From Amycolatopsis iheyensis (GTDB taxonomy: Bacteria; Actinomycetota; Actinomycetes; Mycobacteriales; Pseudonocardiaceae), in contig NZ_JAMXQV010000017.1 of assembly GCF_024703995.1 (NCBI RefSeq), forward strand, positions 186,001-250,000: a stretch of 64,000 nt of DNA. Reading direction: 5' to 3'. Position numbers and translations under genes: made by a program. Positions 26,048-35,357 of the stretch are shown here, in pieces; within the stretch, counting starts at the first letter, position 1; each line of letters opens with the position of its first letter. A model generated the notes under the pieces. That model searched no databases. It worked only from the letters and a program-made list of their open reading frames with translations, and was not told the origin of the DNA.

Positions 26048-28111
26048 TCAACAGAGGATGGTCGGGCGCGGGCCGTAGGTCGCGGTGTGCGTCGTCCGGC
26101 GGACTTCGGCGCCGCTCGCGACGTCGTAGAGCACGCGGGTGTCGGTGACGCTGAAGCCGGGTGTGCCGATCGAGGGCGCGCAGGGCTCGGTGCCCCCGAA
26201 CTGCACCGGTGGGGGATCTCCGGGCGTCTGCGCGCCGGTCTGGCTCTCGACGCGGTAGTGGCGGGTGCCCCAGATCCGGACGGTCACGGAGTCACCGGAA
26301 ACGGTGGCCTGGATGGCGATCCCGGTGGGCGAGTCGTTGGTCAGCTGGAGCTCGACGGGGCTGCCGTCGGCGTTGACGGCCTTGGCGTCGCGGCCGGCGG
26401 GGTAGCGGTCGAGGTAGTGGTCGTGTTCGAGGTGGCCGCCGTCGGCCAGGCCGGCGAGGTAGCCCGCGTTGTACAAAGTGGACGCGAGCTGCGAGACGCC
26501 GCCGCCCACCACGGCGGCGCCGGTGCCGTCCTCGTCGACGGGCGCGGGCACGTAGCCGTTGTCGGCCGTGCGCGGGCCGGAGCGGCCGCCGAGGCTGAAG
26601 GTCTCGCCGGGCTTGACGATGGTGCCGGAGACGCGGGCGGCGAGCGTCCGGTTGTTCGTCGCGGCCGGGCCGGCGAGGCCACCGGTGGTGAACTCGCCGA
26701 TGACCTCCTTGATCCCGAGCGCCCCGGCGGCGTCGGTGGTCACGGCCGGCTTCGACGCGCTGTAGACGACGGGGAGATCGCGCCCGTCGGTCTTCTTGAG
26801 GACGTCGATGAGCGGCAGGAAGGTCTTCTCCCAGTTGACTTTCCGGGCGTCTTCGGAGGGTTCGACGGCCGGTTGGTCGCCGGTGAAGACGATTTGCGCG
26901 TTCCGGCCATCGGTTTCGGTGCTCGCGAGGCCGTCCTTGAGGGCGGCCTGCAGCTTGCCCTGGTCGATGCGGACCTCGACGGCCCCGCCCTCGACGGCGG
27001 CGAACTGGAACGAGCCGGCGATGGCGTCGGGCTTGAGGGGGACGTCCTTGCCCTGCCCGTGCACGACGACGGGCTTGGCGACGGCGGGCTGCACGATCTG
27101 CCGGAAGGCGGCCTGCACCCCGGCGGCGGTGGCCTTGACGGGGGTGATCGCCATCGGCAGGTCGACGCCACCGCGGTCGAGCCAGTGGTCGGTGACGGTC
27201 CGCACGGCCCGGTCGAGGTCGGTCAGCTGCTGGCCTTGCCGGGGCAGGATCGGGTAGGGGGTGACGCCGCCGTCGCTGCCCTGGATCGGCATGAACCCGA
27301 CGGCGCCTTCGGTGGCGGCGTGGTTGATCTTGCCGTCGGCGAGCGCCCGCACGGCCTGGCTGATCTGGCCGGGATCGGTCCGCGTCGCGACGCCGACCTC
27401 GCGGCTGGTGAAGAAGGACATGATCCGCGTGATCGGACTGAGCGGCTGGTGCCCGGCGAGGCCGAGGGTGTTGGGCCAGTCGAGCCCAAGCCCGGACTGC
27501 GCCGGCACGAGCTCGGCCCGGACATCCCCGCCCCGGACGAGCACGGGCCGGGTGAGCCGCGGCTCGAGCTCCTTGCGCAGCTTCGCTTCGGCCTCGGCGT
27601 GGGTGAGCCCGCCGACGTCGATCCCCGCGACGGTGACCCCACGCGGCACGTCGCCGGCGCTGGCGATGAGATCGATGGCGTAGAGGATGACGAAGAGCCC
27701 CAGCGCGAGCCCGATGACCATCATCGAGCGCGCGAGGCCCTTGCGAAGCTTGCGAGCGGGCGTTTCGGGCGGCGGCGGGAGCGCGGGGGTTTCGAGAAGC
27801 TCACCGAGCAGGTCATCGGCGAAGAGATCGGTGCCGGCGACGGGTTCCGGCCCGGCCGCTGGCTCGGCTTCGGGTGGCGAGGTCTCGGCATTCACGAGCG
27901 TGGGCTCGGCTGCGGACGGCTCGGCCGCGGCAATGGGCGGCTCGACCTCAGCAGCGGGCAGCTCGGCAGCGGGCGGCTCGGCCTCAGCTGCGGGTGGCTC
28001 GGCAGCCGAAGCCTCTTCGGCCGCGGGTTCGTTCTCCGCGACCACGTCTTCAGCCTGCGACGGCGCCGGCTCGGGTGCTTTGTCGCGCTCCGCCACCTCG
28101 TCGTCCGCCAC
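26048..28111 (-). CDS. VanW family protein with peptidoglycan-binding domain
   Basis: The 687-residue protein has a cytoplasmic Ala/Glu/Pro-rich acidic tail (residues 1 to about 118, many AAEPP units), a basic segment, and one membrane helix (about 129-150, MVIGLALGLFVILYAIDLIA). Outside lie YkuD-like/PG-binding-4 segments (VTVAGIDVGGLTHAEAEAKL) and the C-terminal VanW domain (KPGETFSLGGRSGPRT, GGGVSQLASTLYNAGYLAG, HYLDRYPAGRDA). VanW occurs in glycopeptide resistance loci but its function is unknown. It follows the GroES-like gene by eight bases, one operon. Confidence 0.87.
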   Translation of the reverse strand: MADDEVAERDKAPEPAPSQAEDVVAENEPAAEEASAAEPPAAEAEPPAAELPAAEVEPPIAAAEPSAAEPTLVNAETSPPEAEPAAGPEPVAGTDLFADDLLGELLETPALPPPPETPARKLRKGLARSMMVIGLALGLFVILYAIDLIASAGDVPRGVTVAGIDVGGLTHAEAEAKLRKELEPRLTRPVLVRGGDVRAELVPAQSGLGLDWPNTLGLAGHQPLSPITRIMSFFTSREVGVATRTDPGQISQAVRALADGKINHAATEGAVGFMPIQGSDGGVTPYPILPRQGQQLTDLDRAVRTVTDHWLDRGGVDLPMAITPVKATAAGVQAAFRQIVQPAVAKPVVVHGQGKDVPLKPDAIAGSFQFAAVEGGAVEVRIDQGKLQAALKDGLASTETDGRNAQIVFTGDQPAVEPSEDARKVNWEKTFLPLIDVLKKTDGRDLPVVYSASKPAVTTDAAGALGIKEVIGEFTTGGLAGPAATNNRTLAARVSGTIVKPGETFSLGGRSGPRTADNGYVPAPVDEDGTGAAVVGGGVSQLASTLYNAGYLAGLADGGHLEHDHYLDRYPAGRDAKAVNADGSPVELQLTNDSPTGIAIQATVSGDSVTVRIWGTRHYRVESQTGAQTPGDPPPVQFGGTEPCAPSIGTPGFSVTDTRVLYDVASGAEVRRTTHTATYGPRPTILC

Positions 28112-28119
28112 GCCCCCGC

Positions 28120-28443
28120 CTACAGGTAGAGCCCCGTTCCGTGCTCTGTGCGCTCCGTCGCCGTCGCGTGGATGTCGCGTTCGCGCATCACCAGGTGCCC
28201 TTCGCCCTGGATTTCGACCTCGAGCTGGTCGTCCGGGTTGAAGAGCACGCGGTCGCCCACCTTGACGTTCCGCACGCTGTTGCCGACGCCCAGTACATCA
28301 CCCCACGCCAGCCGGCGCGCCACCTGCGCGGTGGCCGGGATCACGATGCCACCGCTGCTGCGGCGCTCGCCTTCTTCCGGGGACAGCCGCACGAGCACCC
28401 GGTCGTGCAGCATCTGGATCTCGAGTTTCGGCCCGTCAGACAC
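28120..28443 (-). CDS. GroES (Cpn10)-like protein
   Basis: This 107-residue protein resembles the co-chaperonin Cpn10: MLHDRVLVRLSPEEGERRSSGGIVIPATA is the mobile-loop region in order, followed by GDVLGVGNSVRNVKVGDRVLFNPDDQLEVEIQGEGHLVMRERDI in shortened view (LVMRERDI). A GroEL gene is not adjacent, and classical groES is expected elsewhere, so it may be a paralogue with a specialised role. GTG 28443 is the probable start. Followed by the VanW gene after eight bases. Confidence 0.75.
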   Translation of the reverse strand: MSDGPKLEIQMLHDRVLVRLSPEEGERRSSGGIVIPATAQVARRLAWGDVLGVGNSVRNVKVGDRVLFNPDDQLEVEIQGEGHLVMRERDIHATATERTEHGTGLYL

Positions 28444-28453
28444 GGCTCGAATG

Positions 28454-30292
28454 CTACTCGGCGGGCTCACCCGCCATGACCAGGCTCAGCTCCCGCGCCC
28501 CGCCGGCCTCCAGCCGCACCGGCACGCCCCAGTCCTGGCGGGTGATGCGGCACGCCGGGTGCTCACCGCCGTCGTCGCAGCTCGCGGCCTGCGCGACGAC
28601 CTGCAGCACGCCCTCGGTGACCCCTGCGGCGAGGCGGATCTTCCTCGTCAGGTCGGTGCCGGTGCCGTCGCCGCCGGCCAGCAGCGAGGGCGGCGACGCG
28701 CTGATCTCCAGCCGCGTCGACGGGCCGAAGCGGTCGTCCAGCTTCTCGCCCGGCGGCGCGGTGAACACCACCGAGAAGTCGATTTCGCCCGGCGCGAGCA
28801 CGGTCGGCGGCCGGCGCACCGCGTGCGCGTCGCCGGTGACGACCGTCGGCTCGGTCGCCGGCAGCGGGCCGACGCGGTTGCCCGCGGACTCGACCACCAG
28901 CAGCTCGCCGTCGTGCAGGAGCAGGCCCTGCGGCTCGGCGAGCCCGGTGGCGATCGTGGTCACCTCGCGGGTGAAGACGTCGAAGCGGCGGACGGCGCCG
29001 TTGTAGGTGTCGGCGATCGCGATCTTGTCGCCGGGCAGCACCGCGAGGCCGAGCGGGTGCTGCAGCAGCGCCTGGTCGGCCGGGCCGTCGGTGTGGCCGA
29101 ACGAGAAGAGGTCGACGCCGATCGCGGTGTGCACCGTGAACGACTCGCCGTCGGGCTCGATCCAGCGCAGCGCCGACGTCTCGGCGTCGGCGAGCCACAG
29201 CTTGTCGCCGTCCGCGGCGAGGCCCGACGTCTGCGCGAAGAACGCTTCGCCGACGTCGCCGTCCTTGAGCCCCTCGACCGTCGTGCCGGCGAAGCGGCGG
29301 ATGGCGCCCGAGACCGGGTCGAACACGCTCAGCGTGTGGTTGCCGGCCATCGCGACGACGATCCCGCCGGCCGGGCCGTACCAGGCGACGTCCCAGGGGC
29401 TCGTGAGGTCGACGTCGACGCCCTTGCCCGAATCCGGTCCGCTGCGCCACTGCGCGCCGGTGCCGGCGACCGTCCGGACTTCGCCGGTGATCAGGTCGAG
29501 CCCGCGCAGCCGGTGCCCGGCCGTGTCGGCGACGACGGCGTGGTAGCCGGCGCGCTCGGCGACGTCGTAGGGCAGCAGCGCGATGCCGGACGGCTCGGCG
29601 AAGGTCGCGACGTCGAACGGGCCGTCCTGCCCGCCGCGCTCGCCGCTGCCGAAGCGGCGGATGACCGTCTCGCCGTCCGAAGCGAACTCGACGACCGAGT
29701 GGTGGCCGGTGTCCGCGACGAGGACGCGCCCCTCGGCCGTCGCGACGGCCTTGCTCGGGAACCGCAGCTCGCTGTGCTGCTCCTCGACCGCCACGTACGG
29801 GCTGCCGCCGCGGCGAAGCGTCCCCTTCGCTTCGTGCTTCGCGACGAGGTCGGCGATGACGCGCCGCAGTGCCTCTTCGTGCCCTTCGCCCGCGGCGACG
29901 TGCACGACGTAGCCCTCGGGGTCGACGACGACGAGCGTCGGCCACGCGCGGACCGCGTACTGCGACCACAGCTCCATCTTCGGGTCGTTGACCACCGGGT
30001 GGTGCACGTCGTAGCGCCGGACGGCGGCTTCGATCGACGCGCGCTCGCCCTCGTGCAGGAACTTCGGCGAATGGACGCCGATCGTGACCAGGACGTCCGC
30101 GAACTCGGCTTCGAGGGGGCGCAGCTCGTCCAGCACGTGGAGGCAGTTGATGCAGCCGCTGGTCCAGAAGTCCAGCAGGACGATGCGTCCGCGCAGCTCG
30201 GCGAGGGTGAGCGGACGGCCGCCGGTGTTCAGCCAGACGTCGCCGCGCAGCTCGGGAGCGCGCACGCGGGCCTGCGGTCGGGGTGAAGTCAC
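28454..30292 (-). CDS. NHL-repeat thioredoxin-like protein (NHLRC2 type)
   Basis: This 612-residue protein joins an N-terminal thioredoxin-like domain (LLDFWTSGCINCLHVLDEL, cysteines at about 47 and 50 forming CINC) to a six-bladed NHL propeller (VLVADTGHHSVVEF, VVADTAGHRLRG, IAIADTYNGAVRRFD) and a C-terminal beta domain. This is the architecture of NHLRC2. The redox motif suggests disulfide exchange, but substrate is unknown. No signal peptide. It stands alone, 10 bases from the GroES-like start on the same strand, so a link to that operon is possible. Confidence 0.9.
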   Translation of the reverse strand: MTSPRPQARVRAPELRGDVWLNTGGRPLTLAELRGRIVLLDFWTSGCINCLHVLDELRPLEAEFADVLVTIGVHSPKFLHEGERASIEAAVRRYDVHHPVVNDPKMELWSQYAVRAWPTLVVVDPEGYVVHVAAGEGHEEALRRVIADLVAKHEAKGTLRRGGSPYVAVEEQHSELRFPSKAVATAEGRVLVADTGHHSVVEFASDGETVIRRFGSGERGGQDGPFDVATFAEPSGIALLPYDVAERAGYHAVVADTAGHRLRGLDLITGEVRTVAGTGAQWRSGPDSGKGVDVDLTSPWDVAWYGPAGGIVVAMAGNHTLSVFDPVSGAIRRFAGTTVEGLKDGDVGEAFFAQTSGLAADGDKLWLADAETSALRWIEPDGESFTVHTAIGVDLFSFGHTDGPADQALLQHPLGLAVLPGDKIAIADTYNGAVRRFDVFTREVTTIATGLAEPQGLLLHDGELLVVESAGNRVGPLPATEPTVVTGDAHAVRRPPTVLAPGEIDFSVVFTAPPGEKLDDRFGPSTRLEISASPPSLLAGGDGTGTDLTRKIRLAAGVTEGVLQVVAQAASCDDGGEHPACRITRQDWGVPVRLEAGGARELSLVMAGEPAE

Positions 30293-30429
30293 GGCAAGAG
30301 TGAACTACACGCGCTCACGCTGTGTTCCGAAGTCCAGCCGATGAGAGAACAAACTCACCCCATGGGGGTGCCCCGGGATGGCGGCGAAAAGAACGCGCGG
30401 CGGGCTGAGCCGCCGCTTAGGCTCACCTC

Positions 30430-31005
30430 ATGACCCCCGTCCAGCCGGCCGGCGCCCTCACCCCCGAGGAGGCGCGGCACCTGCAGGAGAACCTCCGGGA
30501 ACCCGTGCGTCCCGGGCTGAGCGAAGCCGAGCTCGACGACGTCGAGCGCCGGTTCGGTTTCCGCTTCGCGGCGGACCACCGGACGTTCCTGGCCGCCGGC
30601 GTCCCGATCGGCGACCGCTGGCCGGACTGGCGCTGCGGCAACGCCGAGCAGCTGCGCAAACGTTTGGCATGGCCGGTCGACGGGGTGCTGTACGACGTCG
30701 AGCACAACGGGTGCTGGCTGCCGGACTGGGGCACGCGGCCGGTCGGCCCGGAGGACGCGGTCCGCGAGGCCCGGCGGCGCCTGGCCGACGTGCCGCAGCT
30801 GGTGCCGGTCTGCGGGCACCGGTACCTGCCCGGCCTGCCGGACACGGTGGGTTACCCGGTGCTGTCGGTCTACCAGACGGACATCATCGTCTACGGCAGC
30901 GACCTGCGGGACTACCTGCGGCGCGAGTTCGCGACGGGCGGCATCAGCACGGCCCCGCCGGACGGCCCGCGGTACATACCGTTCTGGTCCCGCTTCATCG
31001 ACTAG
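30430..31005 (+). CDS. SMI1/KNR4 family protein
   Basis: The 191-residue protein carries the SMI1/KNR4 (SUKH) fold: PGLSEAELDDVERRFGFRFAADHRTFL resembles the conserved LPxDYxxFL region, and GCWLPDWG follows. SUKH proteins often act as immunity proteins against contact-dependent or polymorphic toxins, or as scaffold proteins. No toxin gene is adjacent, so the immunity role is not supported here. Its end overlaps the convergent SRPBCC gene by 11 bases. Confidence 0.78.
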   Translation: MTPVQPAGALTPEEARHLQENLREPVRPGLSEAELDDVERRFGFRFAADHRTFLAAGVPIGDRWPDWRCGNAEQLRKRLAWPVDGVLYDVEHNGCWLPDWGTRPVGPEDAVREARRRLADVPQLVPVCGHRYLPGLPDTVGYPVLSVYQTDIIVYGSDLRDYLRREFATGGISTAPPDGPRYIPFWSRFID

Positions 31006-31465
31006 CTTCGGCGACCTGCTTCAGCCGGGCCAGGGTGGCGGCGATGTTGCCGGCGTTGGCCGTGTCCCGGTTCCAGACGCCGGTGACGGTCGAGGTCGGC
31101 ACCTTGAACCAGGCCGGCCGCCGCTCCCACATGCTTTCGACGACGACGCAGCCTTCGCCGAGGGGTTCGAAGTCGTACTGCCAGCGCGAGACGGGCAGGC
31201 CGGCGACCGAGGTCACCTCGAAGCCGAACCGCCGCCCGGGATCGGCGTCGGTGATGGTGGACAGAGTGCTCCAACGCCGGAAGCCACGCCGGTTGCTCCC
31301 CTTGAACTTCGCCCCGACGACCGGCCCGGCGGCACCCCCGACCCACCGGTGCCCGGCGTACTCTTCGGCAACTTCGGCGAGCCGGCCGGGGTCACTGACC
31401 AGGGCGTACACGGCGTCCGGGGCGGCGTCGATCTCGATCCGGCCGGTGGCGTTGGGTGCGGTCAT
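30995..31465 (-). CDS. SRPBCC (START/polyketide cyclase) family protein
   Basis: This 156-residue protein starts IEIDAAPDAVYALVSDPGRLAE, the typical first strand and helix of SRPBCC proteins, and continues with the YDFEPLGEGCVVVES sheet and a long C-terminal helix. It should bind a hydrophobic ligand in a cavity; no catalytic residue can be assigned. A perfect 8-3-8 palindrome sits just upstream of its start and suggests regulated expression. Confidence 0.85.
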   Translation of the reverse strand: MTAPNATGRIEIDAAPDAVYALVSDPGRLAEVAEEYAGHRWVGGAAGPVVGAKFKGSNRRGFRRWSTLSTITDADPGRRFGFEVTSVAGLPVSRWQYDFEPLGEGCVVVESMWERRPAWFKVPTSTVTGVWNRDTANAGNIAATLARLKQVAEASR

Positions 31466-31483
31466 GGGACCTCCACGTCGAGG

Positions 31484-31502
31484 GACATACCGAGGGTATG
31501 TC
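31484..31502. promoter_or_regulatory. Perfect palindrome upstream of SRPBCC gene
   Basis: GACATACC, GAG, GGTATGTC is a perfect inverted repeat 18 bases before the SRPBCC start. The cognate regulator is not nearby; on the downstream side the DNA is disrupted by insertion-sequence remains, which may have removed a regulator gene. Confidence 0.55.
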
Positions 31503-31567
31503 AGAGACCGTGGTTATGTGAAGCCCTGTGGATGCCTTTCGGGTGATGTGGACAGCTGCGCGCTGCG

Positions 31568-31883
31568 GTGGCCTTCCAGGCCGTTGAGCGGGTGGCCTGC
31601 TTTGCGCTGATGGAAGCGGGAACAGGCAGCAGGGAAGCGGCCCGGCAGGTTGGGGTCGACTACCGGAGAGCGAAACGTCGGCGCGCCGAGGCCGCCCAGG
31701 CCGCAGTACTTCCACCGGCGCCGCCGGTGGTGTCGGCACGCTTTGTAAGCGTGCACGAGCGGATCCGGATCGCTGACCGGGTCCGTGAACCCCGGGGTCT
31801 CGCTGCGGGTGATCGCGGTCGTCCCCTCGGATTGCTGGTTGCGGTCCAGTTCCCGGCTGATCGTCGACACCGGACAGCCCAGC
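31568..31883 (+). pseudogene. IS30-family transposase remnant with internal inversion
   Basis: The plus strand reads VERVACFALMEAGTGSREAA, VGVDYRRAKRRR and ARFVSVHERIRIADRVREP, the N-terminal helix-turn-helix region of IS30 transposases. A one-base shift in the CCCC near 31788 moves the frame, giving GVSLRVIAVV. The next 60 bases (about 31824-31883) are inverted: their minus strand encodes ELGCPVSTISRELDRN, the DNA-binding motif that should follow directly. No catalytic domain remains. Dead element. Confidence 0.75.
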
Positions 31884-31889
31884 TCGCAG

Positions 31890-32096
31890 ATCTCGCATCC
31901 GGCGGTGTCGGAGACCCTCTCCCGCTGCGGCGGCCCGGCGGGGATCGCCAAGGCCGGCCGCCGCAAGCTGACCGCGCTCGGCGAGCAGGCCGTCACCGTT
32001 CCGGGCACCGCCGACGCGGACACCGTGCTGCCGCGCCTGGTCGACAGCTTGAAAGGTTCTCCAGCAACGGAAAGAGGCTGCCGAGCAGGGTGAAGG
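31890..32096 (+). pseudogene. IS110-family transposase remnant
   Basis: The frame from 31890 reads ISHPAVSETLSRCGGPAGIA, KAGRRKLTAL, then EQAVTVPGTADADTVLPRLV, the central region of IS110/IS116/IS902 transposases, with an apparent internal deletion before EQAV. A one-base shift near 32054 continues the homology as KVLQQRKEAAEQGEG. The N-terminal DEDD nuclease part and the C-terminal serine region are missing. It abuts the IS30 remnant, marking an old insertion hotspot. Confidence 0.7.
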
Positions 32097-32212
32097 GCGC
32101 ACCCTCTTTCCGGGGTCCGCCGCTCGGGGTGGTGTCGGGAGTCCGGGCGGCCGGCACAGGGCTACCGCAATCTGGCCTTGTATCGGGCCAACACTAGAAA
32201 GCCGCAGAAAGG

Positions 32213-34549
32213 TCAACTCTCGCGGCGCAGCATCCGGCTGACCCCGGCCGCCACGGTGGTCGCCAGGATCCAGCCTGACGCCGTGAAGCCCGCGGCCACC
32301 CAGTTGTCCGGGCCGTGCATGTACCACCTCGACTTGTTGCCGAAGTCCACGATCGGGACCAGCAGGTCCGCCGTGTAGATCACCGGGTTCCACTGCAGCC
32401 CCGTGTCCTGCTGGTTGACCACGCACCGGTCGCCGTTCGCGATGATCTGGTGCGCCGGGTTCGACGCCGTCCAGTGCACGCAGTCGTCCGAGCGCAAGCC
32501 GAACCACAGGCTGCCCAGCACCAGCAGGGTGAACAGCCAGCCCAGCGCCCGCACCGGACGATATCCGTAGCCCACCATCGACCGCTGCAGCCAGCTCCAC
32601 AGCCGCACGCCCGGGCCGAAGAACTTGAAGCCGCGGGCCAGCGCCTCGTACCTGAACTGCTGCTTGCGCAACGCCACCGTCGACGCGTGCTCTTCGTTGC
32701 CCGCCGCGCGGAGCATGTGGGCCAGCTGGTCGTACGGGCCGGGCCGGTAGCCGCGCATGGCCTTGCTCAGCAGCTCGATCCGGTGGTCCAAGGCCTTGTC
32801 GTCGGCCAGGGGGATGCCCTTGCCCAGTGCGTCGTAGCGGAAGTCCTCCAGCTCGATGCCGCCGGACGCCGCCCAGAAGGCCTCGTTGTCGGTCAGGGTT
32901 CCGCAGTGGGCCCGGCGCAGCACGACCCGGCCGGCGGGCGGGGCGCTCGGGGTCAGCGTGAACTCGTCCGCCGCGACGTCGCCCGCGTCGAGGGCCACCG
33001 CGAACGGGGGCAGCGAGCCCAGCTGTGAACCCCGCAGGTCCACGCGCCGGGCGACCTGGGCGCCGTCGAGGTTGACGCCGCCCTCCGCGACGAACGGGCG
33101 GCTGTTGTTGTCGCGCAGCGTCAGGTCGCGGCCGATCCGGCCCGTTCGGACGTCCAAGGAGAAACTGCTGGTCGCGCGCAGGCCCGGCTCCGTCAGCCGG
33201 GTGCCGGCCAGGTTGATCGAGCCGCCGACGTCGACGCCCTGCAGCCGCAGGGTGCCGTGGATCGTCGCGTCCGTGAGCTGGAAGTTCCCGGCGATCTTCG
33301 ACCGGCGCGCGGAAAACACGTCGCGGCCCGGGTGGCGGAACATCGAGTTCCAGGCCAGGAAGTTGCCGCCGACCGTGACGTCGGCCAGGCGCAGCTGACC
33401 GGCCGGGACGCGCAGGCTCGTCGCCTCGATGTCGCCGCCGATCTCGGTGCCGTCCAGGTGCAGCGCGCGGTCGTAGTACGGCTGCGACTTGCCGCGCACG
33501 ACGCTCACCTCGGCGCCGGCCAGCCGCAGCGAGCCGCCGATCCGGGCGTTGACCATGCGCAACGTGCCCAGCGCCTGCAGGCCGTCCGACAGCTCGACGT
33601 TCCCGTCGACGCGCATCCGGTCGAAGACCAGCGCCGGGCGCGGGTCGAGGTACGGGTCGTTCGACTTCCACGCGTCGACCGCGATCGGGCCGTGCTGCGA
33701 CACCGTCAGCTTCGCCTCGCGCAGCACGATGTCACTGTCCACGGTGGCGCTCGGCAGGTACATGATCCCGGTCGCGGAGAAGCGTTTCCGCTGGCTGGCC
33801 GGCCCGTAGTTGTCGACTTCGCAGAGCAGGCTGCCGCCGATGTGCAGGCCGTTGCCGTTGAGCGCGAACCCGTCGGGGTTGTTGAGCGTGGCGCCCGAAA
33901 AGTTGACGTTACCGCCGGTCCGCAGGCCGGGGAGGCGGACTTCGCCGTTCGCGACCATCCGGTACGCCAGCAGCGCGCCGGTCAGCACCAGCCGGTCCGC
34001 CTGGATCGCCTTGCCGTGCGGGTGCGAGATGACCGTGCGGGTCAGCACCATCGACCCCTCGATCACCGCGTCGGTCAGGTTGACCGCGGCGTTCGGCATC
34101 CCGCGTTCGCGGTCGTCACCGCGCTGGACGGTGGTCTCCTCGATCTCGCGGTCGGCGCCGTCGACCTGCACGACGCAGCGGATCAGCCGGACGTCGTTGC
34201 GGCTGCGCATGTTGCGGGCCTTGAGCCCGGGCAGCCAGCACTTGCGGAAGACGAGCCCGAGCAGGTTCGCCTCACGCACGTCCGGCGGGTGCTCGAACCG
34301 GCAGCGTTCGAACCGGAAGAGGTACTTGAGGTCCGCGGCACGCAGGTCGAGCGTGCCGGTGATGTAGGCGTCCTCGACGTAGACGATCGGGGCGTTCGTG
34401 GCCGTCCGCCGCCAGCGCAGCAACCCCGCGTTGCCGGGTTTCAGCAGGTCGGACGCCTTGACCTCGTAGCGCCGGTCCGGGATGCCGCCGAACGGGTCGA
34501 GAGGGGGCAGCGCGCTTTCGGTCGTCAAAACGGCGGCCCCCTCCATCAC
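32213..34549 (-). CDS. Large beta-helix-like protein with C-terminal membrane anchor
   Basis: The 778-residue protein has no signal peptide. From about residue 60 to 570 it repeats short strands of the type GSLRLAGAEV, GDIEATSLRV, GNFLAWNSMF, GTLRLQGVDVGGSINLAG, as in pentapeptide-like or right-handed beta-helix proteins. The C-terminal 160 residues hold membrane helices (ALGWLFTLLVLGSLWFGL and NWVAAGFTASGWILATTVAAG) joined by a cysteine-containing loop. Proteins of this type in actinomycetes are annotated as membrane-associated oxidoreductases without evidence. Its stop lies beside the insertion-sequence remains. Function unknown. Confidence 0.75.
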   Translation of the reverse strand: MMEGAAVLTTESALPPLDPFGGIPDRRYEVKASDLLKPGNAGLLRWRRTATNAPIVYVEDAYITGTLDLRAADLKYLFRFERCRFEHPPDVREANLLGLVFRKCWLPGLKARNMRSRNDVRLIRCVVQVDGADREIEETTVQRGDDRERGMPNAAVNLTDAVIEGSMVLTRTVISHPHGKAIQADRLVLTGALLAYRMVANGEVRLPGLRTGGNVNFSGATLNNPDGFALNGNGLHIGGSLLCEVDNYGPASQRKRFSATGIMYLPSATVDSDIVLREAKLTVSQHGPIAVDAWKSNDPYLDPRPALVFDRMRVDGNVELSDGLQALGTLRMVNARIGGSLRLAGAEVSVVRGKSQPYYDRALHLDGTEIGGDIEATSLRVPAGQLRLADVTVGGNFLAWNSMFRHPGRDVFSARRSKIAGNFQLTDATIHGTLRLQGVDVGGSINLAGTRLTEPGLRATSSFSLDVRTGRIGRDLTLRDNNSRPFVAEGGVNLDGAQVARRVDLRGSQLGSLPPFAVALDAGDVAADEFTLTPSAPPAGRVVLRRAHCGTLTDNEAFWAASGGIELEDFRYDALGKGIPLADDKALDHRIELLSKAMRGYRPGPYDQLAHMLRAAGNEEHASTVALRKQQFRYEALARGFKFFGPGVRLWSWLQRSMVGYGYRPVRALGWLFTLLVLGSLWFGLRSDDCVHWTASNPAHQIIANGDRCVVNQQDTGLQWNPVIYTADLLVPIVDFGNKSRWYMHGPDNWVAAGFTASGWILATTVAAGVSRMLRRES

Positions 34550-34583
34550 CCGCTTTCAAACTAGCGAATCCGGACGCTTTTCG

Positions 34584-35357
34584 TCAGGCGTTCGGGTTCA
34601 ACACCCGCGCGAGGAACGACTTGGTCCGCTCTTCCCGCGGGCTCCCGATGACCTGGTCGGGCGGGCCCTCTTCGACGACGACGCCGCCGTCCATGAAGAG
34701 CACCTTGTCCGCCACCTCGCGCGCGAACTGCATCTCGTGGGTGACGACGACCATGGTCATGCCGTCCTTGGCGAGCTGCTTCATCACGCCGAGGACGTCG
34801 CCGACGAGCTCCGGGTCCAGTGCGGACGTCGGCTCGTCGAACAGCATCAGCTTCGGCTCCATCGCGAGCGCCCGGGCGATCGCGACGCGCTGCTGCTGCC
34901 CGCCGGACAGCTGCGACGGGTAGTTCTTCGCCTTGTCGCCGAGGCCGACGCGGTCAAGCAGCTCCAACGCGCGTTGCCGCACCTGGGCCTTCGGCTCGCG
35001 CCGCACCTGGATCGGCGCCTCCATGACGTTCTCGAGCGCGGTCATGTGCGGGAAGAGGTTGAAGCGCTGGAACACCATGCCGATGTCCTTGCGCTGCAAC
35101 GCGACTTCCTTTTCGCGCAGCTCGTGCAGCTTGTCACCACGCTGCTGGTAGCCGACGAGCACGCCGTCGACGTAGAGCCGGCCGGCGTCGATCTTTTCGA
35201 GGTGGTTGATGCAGCGCAGCAGCGTCGACTTGCCCGAGCCGGACGGCCCGATCAGGCAGAGCACCTCGCGCTCGTGCACCTCGAGGTCGATGCCCTTGAG
35301 GACGTCGACACTGCCGAAGCTCTTGCAGATCTTCTGCGCGGAAACGACCGGAGTCAT
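34584..35357 (-). CDS. Polar amino-acid ABC transporter, ATP-binding protein
   Basis: This 257-residue ATPase has Walker [10 protein letters not shown], the signature [16 protein letters not shown], Walker [15 protein letters not shown] and the H-loop VVVTHEM. It matches GlnQ/GluA-type ATPases of polar amino-acid importers. ATG 35357 shares its first base with the permease stop, so the two are coupled. It is the last gene of the three-gene import operon. Confidence 0.93.
   Translation of the reverse strand: MTPVVSAQKICKSFGSVDVLKGIDLEVHEREVLCLIGPSGSGKSTLLRCINHLEKIDAGRLYVDGVLVGYQQRGDKLHELREKEVALQRKDIGMVFQRFNLFPHMTALENVMEAPIQVRREPKAQVRQRALELLDRVGLGDKAKNYPSQLSGGQQQRVAIARALAMEPKLMLFDEPTSALDPELVGDVLGVMKQLAKDGMTMVVVTHEMQFAREVADKVLFMDGGVVVEEGPPDQVIGSPREERTKSFLARVLNPNA

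Noticed and set aside
26087-28129. Plus-strand open frame opposite the VanW gene
   Set aside because: Gly/Asp-rich translation with no domain; VanW motifs are clear on the other strand.
26048-28443. VanW and GroES-like genes as a glycopeptide resistance locus
   Set aside because: No VanH, VanA or VanX genes are present; VanZ at 16893 is far and chromosomal homologues of both are common.
30430-31005. SMI1 gene as immunity gene of a polymorphic toxin
   Set aside because: No toxin or secretion gene is adjacent.
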